DNA of 64,000 nt from Gnetum montanum (Eukaryota > Streptophyta > Gnetopsida > Gnetales > Gnetaceae). Below are positions 22,246 to 34,579 of the stretch, piece after piece. The notes under the pieces were generated by a model. The model saw nothing but the letters and a program-made list of their open reading frames with translations, did no database searches and was not told the origin of the DNA. A program made the position numbers and the translations under genes. The stretch is from NCBI GenBank assembly GCA_015680685.1, contig MNCI01002981.1:322061-386060 (forward strand), in the 5' to 3' direction. The first letter of the stretch is position 1. Each line of letters opens with the position of its first letter.

Positions 22246-22479
22246 AGTCGTTAATAGTATATCTATCAAAGCATGTAGTTAGTGTGTTGATATATCTAAA
22301 ATTCAAAGATGCTTATACAGAGTAGCAAAAAAGTAGGAGGATACCCAGTGGGTGATAGCTAACCTTGAGAATAGCTCAACACTTTGCATGGAACCTACTA
22401 AGAGCCTAACATGTGCCTACATGGAAGGCATGGGTGAATTGGGGCAAGTTCATTAGTAACTCTTTATTGAAAAAATTGA

Positions 22480-23630
22480 TAATACTAATTAGGAAGAGTT
22501 GGAAATTCCTAGAAATTTTAAACAAGAGCCCTTAGAGTTGAAAACTCTACCTACTAGCATGGAGTATGCATTTTTGAAAAATGGCAAGCTGGTAATCATT
22601 AATGCCAATCTTGCTTCTAAACAAAAGGAGATGCTATTGAAGGTGGTTAATAGATGGCCAATAGCCTTTGCTTGGTCATATCCTGAACTCATAGGGATTG
22701 ATCCTAGGATATGCCAACATTGTATCTACATTGATGTAGCCATGAAGCTAAAGAGACAATTGCAGTGGTGGTTGAACCCCAAATTGAAGTAGATCATCAA
22801 AGAGGAAATCAAACAACTCCTCAAGGTAGGGATTTTCTATCCCGTTGTAGATAGTGAGTCAGTTAGCCCACTAGTGATTATGCCAAAGAAAGATGGCAAG
22901 TGATAGATCTACATCGATTTTTGATTGTTGAATATGGAAAAATTATTCAAAGACACTTTCCATTGCCATTTATGGATTAAGTGTTGGATACTATTTCTAG
23001 GCATTGCTATTATAGCTTCTTAGATGGTTAAGGGGGCTATAACCAAATCTAGATTGTGCTAGAAGACTAGGCCAAAACCACATTCACAAGTCCTTAGGGG
23101 ACTTTTGCATATTGAAAGAAGAATTTTGGCTTGTGCAATGCTCCTACAACATTCCAATGCTTGGTCTTGAGCATTTTTTAGTAGTAGATCAGTGGTGGGG
23201 TGGAAGTCTTCATGGATGACTTCTCCACCTATGGTGCCACATTTGAGCAAGCCTTGGACTACCTTGAGTAGGTGCTTAAAAGGTGTGTGGAGATGAACCT
23301 TTGACTCAATTGGCAAAAGAGCCATTAGATGGTCTAGAAGGGCATTATACTGAGGCACAAACTTTCTTAGGTAGGGATTGAGGTTGACCCTAAAAAGATT
23401 AGGGTCATCCAAGGAATTACCCATTAACTAGAAACTATAAAATATGTCTGGTCATTCCATGGACACATTAACCAGTGATTCATAGATAATTTTCTAAGAT
23501 CGCAAAATTGTTGGTCAAGATAACAAAGAAATGCTCCATTTGTTTGGACTAAGGGATGTGAAAATGCATTCCAACAATTGAAGGAGAAACTCGTCGAAAC
23601 TCCAATTCTATGAGCACATACTCATCTAGA
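22480..23630 (+). pseudogene. pol: Reverse transcriptase, element B
   Basis: The leader LEIPRNFKQEPLELKTLP is intact in a 97-residue frame. RT blocks then follow in broken frames, with the active site FMDD kept at 23209-23220. TAG stops occur at 23050-23052, 23068-23070 and 23095-23097, the same codons as in C. Several further shifts make it non-functional. Confidence 0.85.
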
Positions 23631-23634
23631 TCAT

Positions 23635-24010
23635 TTCATGTCATGATGGATGCATTAAGTTATGCTTTGGGGGCCATGCTTATGCAATTGGATGATCAAA
23701 AACATCCTTATTACATCCATTGCATAAGCTGAAGCATCATGGATGCATAACTAACCTACATCACCCTAGAAAAAGAATTGATGGTAGTGGTGTTTGCCTT
23801 GGAGAAATTTAGGCACTATGTGCTTAGATACAAGGTGTTCATGCACATGGACTACAATGCAATTTTCTTCATGATGAATAACCCAACGATGAGTCCTTGT
23901 ATCATATGGTGGCTAGTAATCTTGTAAGAATTCGATCTTACGATGGTAGATCGAAAGGAAACTAAGAATATGGTCGCTGATCACTTGTCTTGGTTGAGAT
24001 AGGATTACAA
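23635..24010 (+). pseudogene. pol: RNase H, element B
   Basis: DHFMS-like start, then LEKELMVVVFALEKFRHYVL and DYNAIFFMMN, ending VADHLSWL. The order and spacing match C. Broken by stops. Confidence 0.78.
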
Positions 24011-24119
24011 AGAGGAGGAAAGTCCACTATCTGATTAGTATCTTGATGAACTCCTCTTTATCGAGGCTATAAACTGAATAATTGCCCACTAAGCCTAAAT
24101 GGTACTATAGCATTCTCAC

Positions 24120-25440
24120 ATATCTTCTCACTCAAGAGATGCCATAAGATCTGGATCATAGGAAGAAATAATAGTTTCTTTATTAGGTGAAATGCTTCAT
24201 GGAGATCAATTGGCACCTCTACAAGATGTGCATTGATGGCCTAGTTCATTGGTATGTCCTTGATGCTAATCAATTGCATATTCTCCAAGATGCTCATGAG
24301 GATCCTTGTGGGGATCACTATGGAGGGAGATGCACAACCATTAAGATCCTAATGGTAGGATATTACTAGCCAACACTTTTTAGGAATGCTCATTAATTTT
24401 TTACCTATTGTGAACATTGCCAATGTGATGATGAAATAACCGCTCGTATGGAGGATCTTTAGCAATGGATTTACCCACTAGAATCCTTCAACATTTGGGG
24501 CATTAACTTCATGGGTCCCACCATGCCCATGTCAAATGGAAAGGCATACATCATAGTCATTGTTAACTATTGTACGAAATGGGTAGAAGCAACAACTATC
24601 ACCGATTGTACACCTTCTATTGCTACTTGGTTTGTACAATAGAATGTTGTAAATAGGTTTGGTGTGCCACGTGCATTAATTTCTGATAATGGAGCCCACT
24701 TTATAGGCACTACCTTTCGGAAGCTCATGCAACACTTGGGGGTTGAGCATAAATTAACAACACCTTATCATCCCCAAGCCAATGATAAGGCTAAGGTTAC
24801 AAATAGGGAAATCACTAAGATCTTAACAAGAATAGTTAGGAAATATAGAAGAGACTAGAGCATGAAACTCAATGATGTCCTATGGGCTTACTACTCCACC
24901 TAAAAGCTCCCTATAGGCTACTCTTCCTATGAGGTGGTGTACGGAAAATTGCCAACTGTTGTTATTTAATTTGAGCTTTGTACACTTTTAATAACCTACA
25001 ATCTTAACCTTGACTTAAGTCTAGCACAAAAAGAAAGATTAAAAAATCTCAACCTACTAGACAAAAACTGATTGGTGGCCCTATCATCTAATGAGTTGCA
25101 CAAGGCATTTAACAAAAATGCCATTACCTTAGAATTAGGATAGTTAAATTTCAATTGAGAGATAAGGTCTTCTATTGGAACCCCACATATGTGCCACAAT
25201 GAACTAAGTTCCAAACACTATGAGAAGTCCCTTATATTACTTCCAAAACCTTTTCTTCTAGGTCCATGTTGATCTACAAACTTGAGAGTCTAGATAAGAA
25301 ACAACTAGTCAACATGTAACAAATTAAACCTTTTCATGAGTATAAGGAAGCCAATGGTCACAACACCTCCTTAGATGGACATCCACACTCGATTTTTCAG
25401 ATCTCCTCCTTCCAACTTAGTTGTGGGAGAGATGGCCATC
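24120..25440 (+). pseudogene. pol: Integrase, element B
   Basis: The HHCC region is at 24190-24430. The core residues are Asn (24505-24507, GINFMGP), Asp (24685-24687, SDNG) and Lys (24793-24795, KAKVTNRE), with 35 residues between the last two. C shows the same N-D-K state, but F keeps D-D-E. The C-terminal part runs to IFQISSFQLS near 25420. Confidence 0.83.
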
Positions 25441-27498
25441 CATGCTAATCATATAAATGGCTCCTCAGTTTTTTCTATTTTTTGTTTTACACATTTTTAT
25501 TTTACACTTTGTTGTTTTTACACCCTTTTTTGCTTTTCTACTTTTTATTGTTTTACATCGTTTTGTTTTGTTTTATAACATTGTTAATATGTTTTATTTT
25601 TCTTAACTATTTTATAATTTCTTGTATATTTTTCTTTATTTTGGTGTGATTTTCTTATTGTGTTCTAATAATAACATACCTTATTGCCAATAGGGTGAAG
25701 TGCGTTTTGCTTGATGTGGTTATGTGCTATATAGTTATTTGATTATTAGTGTCTAGATTCTAGCTTTAAATTTTGTTATTTGATAACTAAGAGATGGTTT
25801 CTTTTTCATGAAATAGACAGTAAGTCCACATCATCCACCCATTCACAAACTCTATGGGGTTTTTGATTTTGGAAGTATGAGGTCCCTTTTCTCAACAAAC
25901 CTTTAACGAACTTGTGACCTTGGTAGTTTTTGGACTTAGAAAAGATTTAAGGGCTTGAATAGGGTGTGACTTCAAGGGGACTCAATGCTCTTTGTACCTT
26001 CTACCATCTTTAGTGCAAGTGTGTTTTTCATGGATCTCTTAACGTTCTATGTTGATCAATAACATGAAGTTAAATAAGTCTTTGCATGGTGTAGTTCCCA
26101 TTCAAAAAAAAAAAAAAAAAAACAAAAAACAAAAAACAATAGGAATTCAAAGCACATCCCTTAGACAAAATAAATGGGCTACAAGCATTGGTTATGGAAC
26201 TAGAAAGACATGTTAGCCATGCATGACGGTCCCCTCTAACTAAGACCCTTTCTCACTTTCTACATCTCTTTTCTTCTTAAACAAGAAACAATGTTTGATC
26301 TGTGGGAGCCCTCTTGTGTCTCAAGGGGATGGACTAGTCTTAGAGTGGCAATTTGAGGTCACTAAATGTAGTTGGTTTTGGTCAATGCTAAGGATGGATT
26401 TTATTAAGTCATTTAACCACAAAATTCATGAGGAACTTCATTGGACCTTAATTGGGAACTCTATACCACTTTCTCTCTTTCATTCATCTATGTTTATGTC
26501 CTTTGATGTCTTGGTTTGATATGTTAAAATTATTAGGTAGTTTATTTTAGGTTTTCGTACTTAACTTTTTATAACCATTAATCATCCATGGGGCTTGTGG
26601 ACTCTTTGGTTTGAGGATATGCAAGGGCAACAAAGGGCATGTGTCTACTTTGGGTAGGACCCACTTGCATACCCTTTTGTTGGGATAATTAAGTTCTTTA
26701 TCCTTAGACATTCTTACAATCAAATCCTTTTGCATGCCCCCATTAGTGACATCCAATTATGCACATCTTCACAATGTTTTTTAGTGAAATAATCATTTTT
26801 GTTATTGTGAATTCTTTAACCTTCTTTAAGCATTTAATGATAAACTACTTATCCATTTTTCCATTTTTTAGTCTTTTTGTTATTGGATGTACATTGTATG
26901 TTGTGGGGGCCACTCAAGTTTTTTTCTAATGGCCATTTTTTTTGAATTTTTCTAACTTTCACAAAGGTTTACCTAAGGAATAATACTAACATCATTAATC
27001 CATGAAGTTAAATCCTTTTAACAAACTTTAATAGCTATAGAAATCAAATACTATTAAAAGAATCAATTTGCCATAATCACAACCTAGCCAAGTGTAACTG
27101 TCAACGAGACAAGGTATCTAAAAGCTATAAGTTACACACTGCACACTAATCCATGATTTTTTTGGGATTGCAGAGGGAAGCATGGACTAGAAATGGAACT
27201 ATCTTCACCAAAGAATAAGTAGCAACAACATGTGATGAGACCCATTCATGATCATTGAATCTTCTCCCTCAATCTTTAGCTGCTAGAGGAGTTGGATGTT
27301 AGTTTTGGCCAGGGTGTTCAATTTTATTATAATGAACATCCAATTTTCTAAAAGATTATAAATTTGTACACTTGGGCACTTAGAATTTGTCTGTTTCATT
27401 TGAGTCACTTTGCATGTCAATCAATAATCCATACATTAATATTTTGCAAGGGACTTCTTCCTCCTTTTGTTCACTTGAGGATAAGTTTTCATTTAGTT
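25441..27498 (+). other. 3' untranslated region of element B
   Basis: No gene. It is T-rich at 25460-25680, with the A-loop hairpin at 26080-26152, the GGACCCACTTGCAT block near 26660 and a conserved pre-PPT block. The coiled-coil ORF seen in C is absent here. Confidence 0.7.
26080..26152 (+). other. 3'-UTR A-loop hairpin, element B
   Basis: CTTTG (26080-26084) pairs with CAAAG (26148-26152). AGTTCCCATT (26093-26102) pairs with AATAGGAATT (26138-26147) with one mismatch. The loop is almost pure A. Confidence 0.6.
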
Positions 27499-27507
27499 AG
27501 GGGGGTA
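27499..27507 (+). promoter_or_regulatory. Polypurine tract, element B
   Basis: AGGGGGGTA directly precedes the 3' LTR. Confidence 0.8.
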
Positions 27508-28375
27508 TGATGAACTGTATTTTATTTGGCTCCAATATTGGGTATTTGATATCGGAGCCTTAATACTAGATACCTGTTATTAGGGGCCAAGAAGTGATGT
27601 TGGATATCCAGTATCATGGGATGTGTGCCAGCCTCACTTGGGCACATGGTTTGGGAGTCTTTTTGGTCATAGCCTAGTAGAGCTCTTACATTTTTTTCTT
27701 CCCTAGAGTTAGAATATTTTCCTAAGTTCCTATAGTAAGAGACATTGAGTGTACGAATCTTTATTTGAGCATTGTTGTATGTGAGCATGGTAGTGTGTGT
27801 GATAATAAAGACAAGCTTTCTGATGAAGCTTACAACACTTTGGCTAGATTAAATATTTTCTTTATGCATTTAATGTTTTATGTAATTTCTTTTAATGCTT
27901 TAAGTAATTAAGCTAGATTAAATAACAATTAGTTAAGCAAATAAGTACAATCACTTCAAGCATGCACATGACACTTGGTAATCCCAGTAATGCTTAACAT
28001 CTGGTAATTCAACAATGTTATACATGTTCAGGATGTGTACGAAAAGTGGGGCCAAATGCTTATGTTAGGATTAGTTAGACATTGGTTAGTTAGTTTGATT
28101 AAATAACTAATTAAATTACTTCATTCCTTTCATCCTTTATTTTAAGCATCCAAAACATAAAACATCAAAATAATAAAAATCATATGCCTTGATTACACTT
28201 AACCATACCTTTGCATATCATAAGTGTAATTGGAAAGACAACGAATGATTGTTAGGACAAGTTCACTTCCTAGAGGCTAGTGTATCGGAAGACAAAAGAT
28301 CCATGGAATTTGACTGGATCATGTGTGAACACTTAATGATTTGTATGGTTGAGTGTAGGGGTATTCGCCACTCAC
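27508..28375 (+). repeat. 3' LTR of element B
   Basis: Matches 5248-6137 throughout. The TATA region (CTATAAATATAG in the 5' copy) is deleted near 27631-27636. AATAAAG (27804-27810) and CTTTATT (27759-27765) are kept. The terminal ATCA is eroded to ACC before the CCCTA target duplicate. Confidence 0.87.
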
Positions 28376-28380
28376 CCCTA

Positions 28381-29304
28381 AATATAGCACATTTTTTTTA
28401 TTTAAAACAAACCTTTACCCATTGTGTCCTAACTAGGTGTTAAACATAATGCTATTTATTCTCTTTCTAATCCTAGATAAATCCATTGAGTCTAGTATTG
28501 TTTGAAATGTCTTATACATAACTAATATGCAAGTTAGGACAGTATAAAAAAAACATGAACTTTTTGATAAGGGGTGTTGGAACATGGAGTTTTTTTTCTC
28601 GATTATATGTATTGCAAGAGATTGTGAATACTCTTACTTAAGGAGCTTAGACTTTCTCTCATCCACCAATCCTATTGGGCCTTGCTTGGCAAGATGAGCA
28701 TTGATGGTAGCTTGAGATGATGATCCCCTTTTTTATGCACTCCAAGACATATAGCCTACACAACACTTTCATAGAACTTATTAATGAATTAGTAGAATCT
28801 AAAATTATAAATAAAAATGGTTGATCTCTTCCTTGGATACAAATATTATCAACAAATTTTCATTTATACTCAAGAGTGTGATAGGAAGGAAGCTCAATCT
28901 TTAGCAAATATTGAGTTTCTTATTTATGGGTTTTAAGGTGCAATATTGCAATTTAACATGAGGCAACATGTGGTTATTTTTTATTAGTCTATAATATTAT
29001 ATTAATTTTCATACTTCTTGTACTTTTAAAATTATTCCTTTGTGATGCATAATGTTAAATTATCGAAAGCTATAAGTAAAAAATGTTGATATCTTCCTTA
29101 CATATAAATATTGTGAACAAAGTTTCATTTATACTCTAGAGTGTGATAGGAAGGAAGCTCAATCTTTAGCAAAGATTAAGTTTCTTATTTATAGGTTTTA
29201 CAGCGCAATATTGCAATTTAACATAAGGCAACATGTGGTTAATGTTTATTAGATTGTAATATTATATTAATTTTCATGCTTCTTGTACTTTAAAACTACA
29301 CTCC
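28381..29304. other. Unassigned AT-rich spacer with a tandem duplication
   Basis: No gene. It contains two diverged copies of a roughly 250-bp unit (about 28801-29052 and 29066-29315), period about 265 bp, both including GTGTGATAGGAAGGAAGCTC. Confidence 0.7.
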
Positions 29305-29686
29305 TTTATATGAAGAATTACATGTAGGAAAAGTGCATCAAAGAAAAAATAGTAAGAGATTTCAAGGCTCTGTATGATTTCAAAAACAAGTGCAAGGATT
29401 TGGGCTTCTAAGCTTAGAAAGTCTAAAATTATTTTTCCATACTATCATCTATCATACTGTATCATATAGATCTATAGTTTGGGGACTTGAACTCAATACT
29501 AAACTTTAGAAAGATATTGAAAGGAGATAGAAAAATGTTTTTTCTCGATGAGTTAAAGGTGAAGATGCAAATACCTTGATGTTATTATGTGAATGTGATT
29601 TATTACCTTTAGAAGTAGAAGCCTTGTGCCAATTCATTACATTCACAAATTCTCTAACTAAGTTCTTGAGGATTTGTGAGACCATG
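29305..29686 (+). pseudogene. LINE ORF2 fragment, LINE copy 2 (cut by element D)
   Basis: Aligns with 245-664 of LINE copy 1 (shared GTGCATCAAAGAAAAAATAG, later AAGGTGAAGATGCAAATA). The match stops at GAGACCATG, where copy 1 goes on with GTTGGTATT and here element D begins. Broken by stops. Confidence 0.8.
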
Positions 29687-30545
29687 TGGTAAATTGTATT
29701 CTTCATCAACTATGATATCAGAGCTTCGATATTGGAGCCCCAATATCATAACATGTACTATGTTATTGAATATTTGATATCGTGGGATGCATGCTTGCCT
29801 ATAAATATAGCACTTGGGTGCACGATTCAAACATTCCATTCCTTGGTTGTTAGCAAAGCTCTTGCAGCTTATTTTCTCTAGAGTTAGAAAATATTATCTA
29901 AGTGCTTGCAATAGGAGTTTGGAAAGTGTACAAATCTTTATTTGAGCACTTATGTACCTAAGCACCTCATTGTGAATGGTAATAAAGATGAGCTTTTTTG
30001 ATCAAACCTTACAACACTTGGAATAGATTAATTTTTTCCTTGTGCATTTATTGTTCATGCACTTCACTTTAATGAATTTTAATTAAGTAATTAATATCGA
30101 TTAAATAACAAACATGAGTACGACCACTTCAAGCATACGTTACACTTGGTAATTTTAGTAGTGCCTAATGCTTGGTAGCCCAGTAGCGTTGCAACATGTT
30201 TAAGATGTGTACGAAAAGTGGGAATGGATACTTATTGTAGGATTAATTAAGTGTTAGCTAGTTATTAGATTATTTAGATTAATTGAATATCAAATTTACT
30301 TTATTTCTAGCACTTAGGCAAATTTAGTGAAAAAGAAAAAATGATAAAAATCATGTGTTTCAATGACACTTAATCATACCTTTGCATTTGACAAGTGAAA
30401 CTAGAAAAACAATGATCATGTCCTTGATATTCACTTCCTAGACCTAGTGTACTTGGAAAGCTAAAGTTTGTGAAATTCAAATGGATCACTTAGTGAATGC
30501 TAGTGATTCATATGGTTAGGCATAAGAATTGCTTGTTTCTCATCA
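29687..30545 (+). repeat. 5' LTR of element D
   Basis: The LTR is 859 bp and starts TGGT (TGAT in relatives), ending CATCA. U3 has GATATC/GATATT motifs (29712-29783). TATA box CTATAAATA is at 29799-29807. AATAAAG is at 29981-29987 with CTTTATT at 29936-29942. Confidence 0.85.
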
Positions 30546-30565
30546 TTGGTGCCATTACTAGGGAC
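30546..30565 (+). promoter_or_regulatory. Primer-binding site, element D
   Basis: TTGGTGCCATTACTAGGGAC follows the LTR. tRNA-Arg type with two changes. Confidence 0.82.
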
Positions 30566-30769
30566 TTTAGTTAGCTACATGCACTATCTAGGACTTAGTG
30601 AAATCATTTAAAGATGTTGTAATGAATCTTAAAGTCACAATCATTAAGAATAATAGTAATGAGCATACTATTTTTCTTTTCAAAGATAAAATGGCTTCTT
30701 CTCATAAGGCTGATTCTCTTCCACTATTCAAGCATACATCCAATTAAGAAAGGCATGGGGGGTTAAGTT

Positions 30770-32600
30770 AGCCAGTGCCTTAGCAATGCAGAGTGATATA
30801 TACTCATCTTGATGAGTATGTGCTAGATTTCACCTTCATCTTGCATCAGGATGAATAGCTATAGTGGAGGGACATGGAGGGCAACATTGTGTTGCCACTT
30901 GATCAATTAGTTCCTGCAATGCTGCTCCAAACTCTTATGAGATTGGGCATCCAGGGGCTCAATGTTGAATATGTTGTGTAGAACCACAACTATTGAGACT
31001 ACCATCCTATTGAGGCACAATGCAAAAGAGATCAACAACAAGAGAGATGCCATGAAGTATTGAAGGGAAAACAATTTAATAACCCTTATTCCTGTAGGGT
31101 TAAAAAGAAGGAGAGGATTCCTTTTCTAGGGATTCATAATTCACTGACTCTCCTTCCCTTGGCTTTGATGAGAGGGACTTGAACTAGAATTTATAGTCTA
31201 TTGTAAATAATCCTGGTTTAGGCAAGAATGGGTCCCATGACCATGGGGACTCCAAAGGTGGGAGTCAAGGCAGGAACATGGAAAAAAATGATGATTGTGG
31301 CTATGACCAAAGAAGAGGGGGTAGTAGGCATCGTGTTAGTGCTAGTTGTCCTTCCTCTTTTTCACCTTTGACATCCTCTTCTTCTTCCTTTAGCTTCAAC
31401 CAAGGTCATAGAGGACATGACCATGATGAAGGTGACTGTTGGGATAGAAATGATTGTAGGGCCCATCGAACTAGTAGAGAGGTTCACCACCATGAAAGGA
31501 GGGGCAGTAGAGGGCATCATGGACATCATGACCATCACAAAGGCTATGAACATGATGAGCCTTTGCTTGTAACAAGGAGCATATTGAACATTGCAGAGGC
31601 TATGAGAATCCCAACGAGGCACGTGAAAGATAGTATAATTAAATGGTTGGATATGAATAATATCCTTAAGTTTGAAGGGGGATATAGCTCAAATCCATAG
31701 AATCATCTCAAAGCCTTTCACGATGCCTATGCCTTGCAAAACATCAAAATTGAATGACAAAAGTTAAAGCTATTTCCAAGGACATTCATTAAAGAAGCTA
31801 AAAGCTGGTACTGGTCTTTGGAGCCAAAATCAATCCATCATGGAGTACGATGCTTGAGCTCTTCAATGACAAGCATCAAATGCACTCTCAAGTATCCAAC
31901 TTGAGAAAGTAAATCCAAGGTTGGAAACAAGAAACACATGAAGCCTTAAATGTAGCCGTCGGCAAGTAGTATTCTCTCTTACACCAATGCCTTGACCATG
32001 ATTATTCTTAGCGGGAGCAACTTTGCCATATCATAGATGGGCTCCACATAGAAATAAGGAGAACTCTTAGGGTCTATGCCCAAGGGAGACTTTTAGAATT
32101 AAGGGCTCATTAGATTCAAAGGCTAATAGAGTAGGTTTCAAAAGAAGAATGAGAATTAAGAAAAAGCAAAAGTGTAGAAGAATATAACTAGGATTCTTCC
32201 ATCCACAAAAGGGAGGTCTAGTTCTATGACAATGAGGAGGAGACATCTCATGATGAAGTGGTTCAACAAAAATCCTAATGAATTCAAAAGTCTATTTTCA
32301 AAATTTTGACTAAGGTAAATAAAATGTGGGACTATTTAGATGAGAAGTTCCAAACTACTCTAAAAATAGTAGAGGAATCCAAGGAGAAAAATAGTGATTG
32401 TGATCATAGGAGAAGGAAGGAAGCTAAGCATGCCCACTAAAGGGGCAATGGCAAGGCTACTATAGTAGAGAAGGTTGTGGACTTCAAATCAGATGATGAT
32501 GGTGGGTGTGACATCTACCACTATGAACATCCTAAGGGATGTTGTTCCATTATGTCACACTTGCAAGAGTATGGTGTGTATGCTCTAAATCCTAGATTGG
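30770..32600 (+). pseudogene. gag: gag, element D (part 1)
   Basis: The N-terminal signature is YTHLDEYVLDFTFILHQDE. The middle is strongly His/Arg/Ser-rich (31278-31600: RGGSRHRVS, HHHERRGSRGHHGHHDHH), then LLVTRSILNIAEAMRIPTRH and the gag core. The CCHC-like motif is degenerate (C-D-I-Y-H-Y-E-H-P-K-G-C-C near 32508-32545). The frame ends at LNPRL, where E is inserted after ATTGG. A 140-residue part is uninterrupted. Confidence 0.8.
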
Positions 32601-33568
32601 TGATGAGCTAGGAAAAATATGGTGTTAAATATCATTAATATTTATCTTTATTTCTTTCATTATAGAAATTCTCACCTTGTCTGTGATTGACCCACGAGTC
32701 ATATCACATGGAGAAACAGTTTCAAAGTCAAAGAATCATCAAGATAATAAATGGTTAGAATCAAATCCAAACAAATTCCACACTTATGCCTATCACTCAT
32801 GAGTAAAATTATGAACCTTTATCATAACTTCTAATCACATGTTCAAGAATAAATATTTATAATTAAATCAAATTGGAGTCAAAGTTACAAGCATAGATGA
32901 CGATGAGAATTACAAGGGATACTTCACCTAAATGTGATTTTGCCTTGTTGTCTGGATAATGCAACAACCTCAATAGCACTAAACTCTAATAGTTTATGGT
33001 TGCCACAAGGTTTTAAAAAATTCTCACTTAATAATTTCTCAGAGAAATTAGACTTCAACTTGACATGGTTTTCGCTTGGGGATCAATTCTATACTTTCTC
33101 TTTTTATGTATACATATGTCTCTCTCTCTCTCTATCTATCCATCCTATTTGAATCTTGGACATGTATTTATACTCTAAGGGTATCTAAAATGAAGTATGG
33201 GATAATTAATCCTTATCACAAGCATCAATATCAATTGATATATACTTTATTGATTTCCATTGAGGCCTTGAGCTTCCACGATCATCACCATAAGTCACTT
33301 GTCTTTGTGTCGATCAATATCTAGATTTGCTTCTCTTGGTTAATCCATGATATCAATCCGTATTGCTATCACTATTTGGATCGATTTCAAATGTATCAAT
33401 CCTTATTGCTATCGCGATTACCTAAAATAGCCAAAATAAACATCATTAGTTCATATCGATTTAGCTAGCAAAAATTGATGCTTTTTGATATGTCATGCAA
33501 TAAAAATAATAAAAGTACTTTATCCATTACATTTATCCATTACTATGTAATACAAAATATTTTACGGA
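32601..33568 (-). repeat. 3' LTR of element E (main part; last 8 bp at 40691-40698)
   Basis: Aligns in the same orientation with 50310-51236. A CT-rich run lies at 33117-33140 and a TATA-like GTATAAATA is read on the minus strand at 33165-33173. The LTR's outer end, TGTTGAAT on the minus strand, is found beyond element G at 40691-40698. Confidence 0.85.
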
Positions 33569-34344
33569 TGATGGGATGCAATGTTGCATGGGCTGCGATA
33601 TCGTGTACGTGATAGCCCGTCGCCAGTTCTATAAATAAGAGGCAGCTGTTCCTTGTTTTCACATCTAGATCTAGACCCTTAGTGAAACTCTGGCAGTTTT
33701 ACCATTCTAGAGATAGAATAATTTCCATGTGCCTATAGTAGGAATCTCAAAGTGAACGGATCTTTATTTGAGCAAATTGTACCTAAGCACAATTTTGTGT
33801 ATGAAAAGAAAGACGAACTTTCTGATAAACCTTGTAGTGCATGGGCTAAGCTAAATAGGAATTTAATTAATGTTAAATGCTTGAATTCTTTATTAGATAA
33901 TTAATCTTTCTCAACCCTCAACTCTTCTAGTTAAGTGCATTCAGTACGACCGCTTCGAGCACGTTTGCTACGCTTGGTAACCTAGTAATGAATAGCTTTT
34001 GGTAATCCCAGTAGCGTTGCATTAGTTCAAGGTGTGTATGGTAAGTGGGAATGGATACTGATGCTAGGAAAATTAGAACTTAGTTAATTAAAGTTAGTTA
34101 CTTAGTCTCTTCACCCTTTCCTCTTAGCATAGGTGTTAAAATATAAAGACATAAAAATCACATGCCTCAAGCTTACTTAACCATACAACCGTGACAAATA
34201 CAAGTAAGCTTGGGAAGACAACGATTGATTAACCTTAGGTTTTTGATTGGGTGTGTAAGCACTTAGTCCTTGGAGTTCGATCGGATCACGTGTGTAACAC
34301 TTGTATTTGTATGGTTGAGTGTAGGGGTACCTTGCCACTCATCA
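33569..34344 (+). repeat. 5' LTR of element G
   Basis: The LTR is 776 bp, TGATGGGATG...CTCATCA. TATA box CTATAAATA is at 33629-33637. The CTTTATT arm (33762-33768) is kept, but the poly(A) signal is mutated to AAAGAAAG near 33804. Confidence 0.88.
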
Positions 34345-34364
34345 TTGGTGCCATTGCCGGGGAC
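34345..34364 (+). promoter_or_regulatory. Primer-binding site, element G (best preserved)
   Basis: TTGGTGCCATTGCCGGGGAC. It differs from the common plant tRNA-Arg-type PBS (TGGCGCCGTTGCCGGGGA) only at two CpG positions. Confidence 0.88.
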
Positions 34365-34579
34365 TTAGTTGTTTGTGCGCTATGTAGAACATAGGAAATC
34401 ATTTACATCATTGGGAGCTAGAACGAACTCTTAGGGTTGATCAAACAAAAAAAAATAACATAACGGTAAATAGCACATCAAGTAAGACCAAAATGTATTC
34501 TTCTCCACACAAAAGCACTTCACTGCCTAGGACCAACACTAGAGATAGTCAGTGGTAGTCAGTGGCACAACATACATAA

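Larger units (their letters stand above)
5248..28375 (+). mobile_element. Element B: full Ty3/gypsy (Tat/Athila-type) element, split by element C
   Basis: The parts are the 5' LTR (5248-6137), PBS, the first codons of gag, element C (6439-19451), the rest of gag from 19457, protease, RT, RNase H, integrase, 3' UTR, PPT and 3' LTR (27508-28375). Flanks CCCTT (5243-5247) and CCCTA (28376-28380) look like a target duplication with one change. Without C it would be about 10.1 kb. All coding frames are broken. Confidence 0.85.

Noticed and set aside
32601-33568. Reading this as a solo LTR inserted in D
   Set aside because: The missing 8 bp of LTR end, a PPT and minus-strand E coding sequence continue directly beyond element G, so it is E's 3' LTR.
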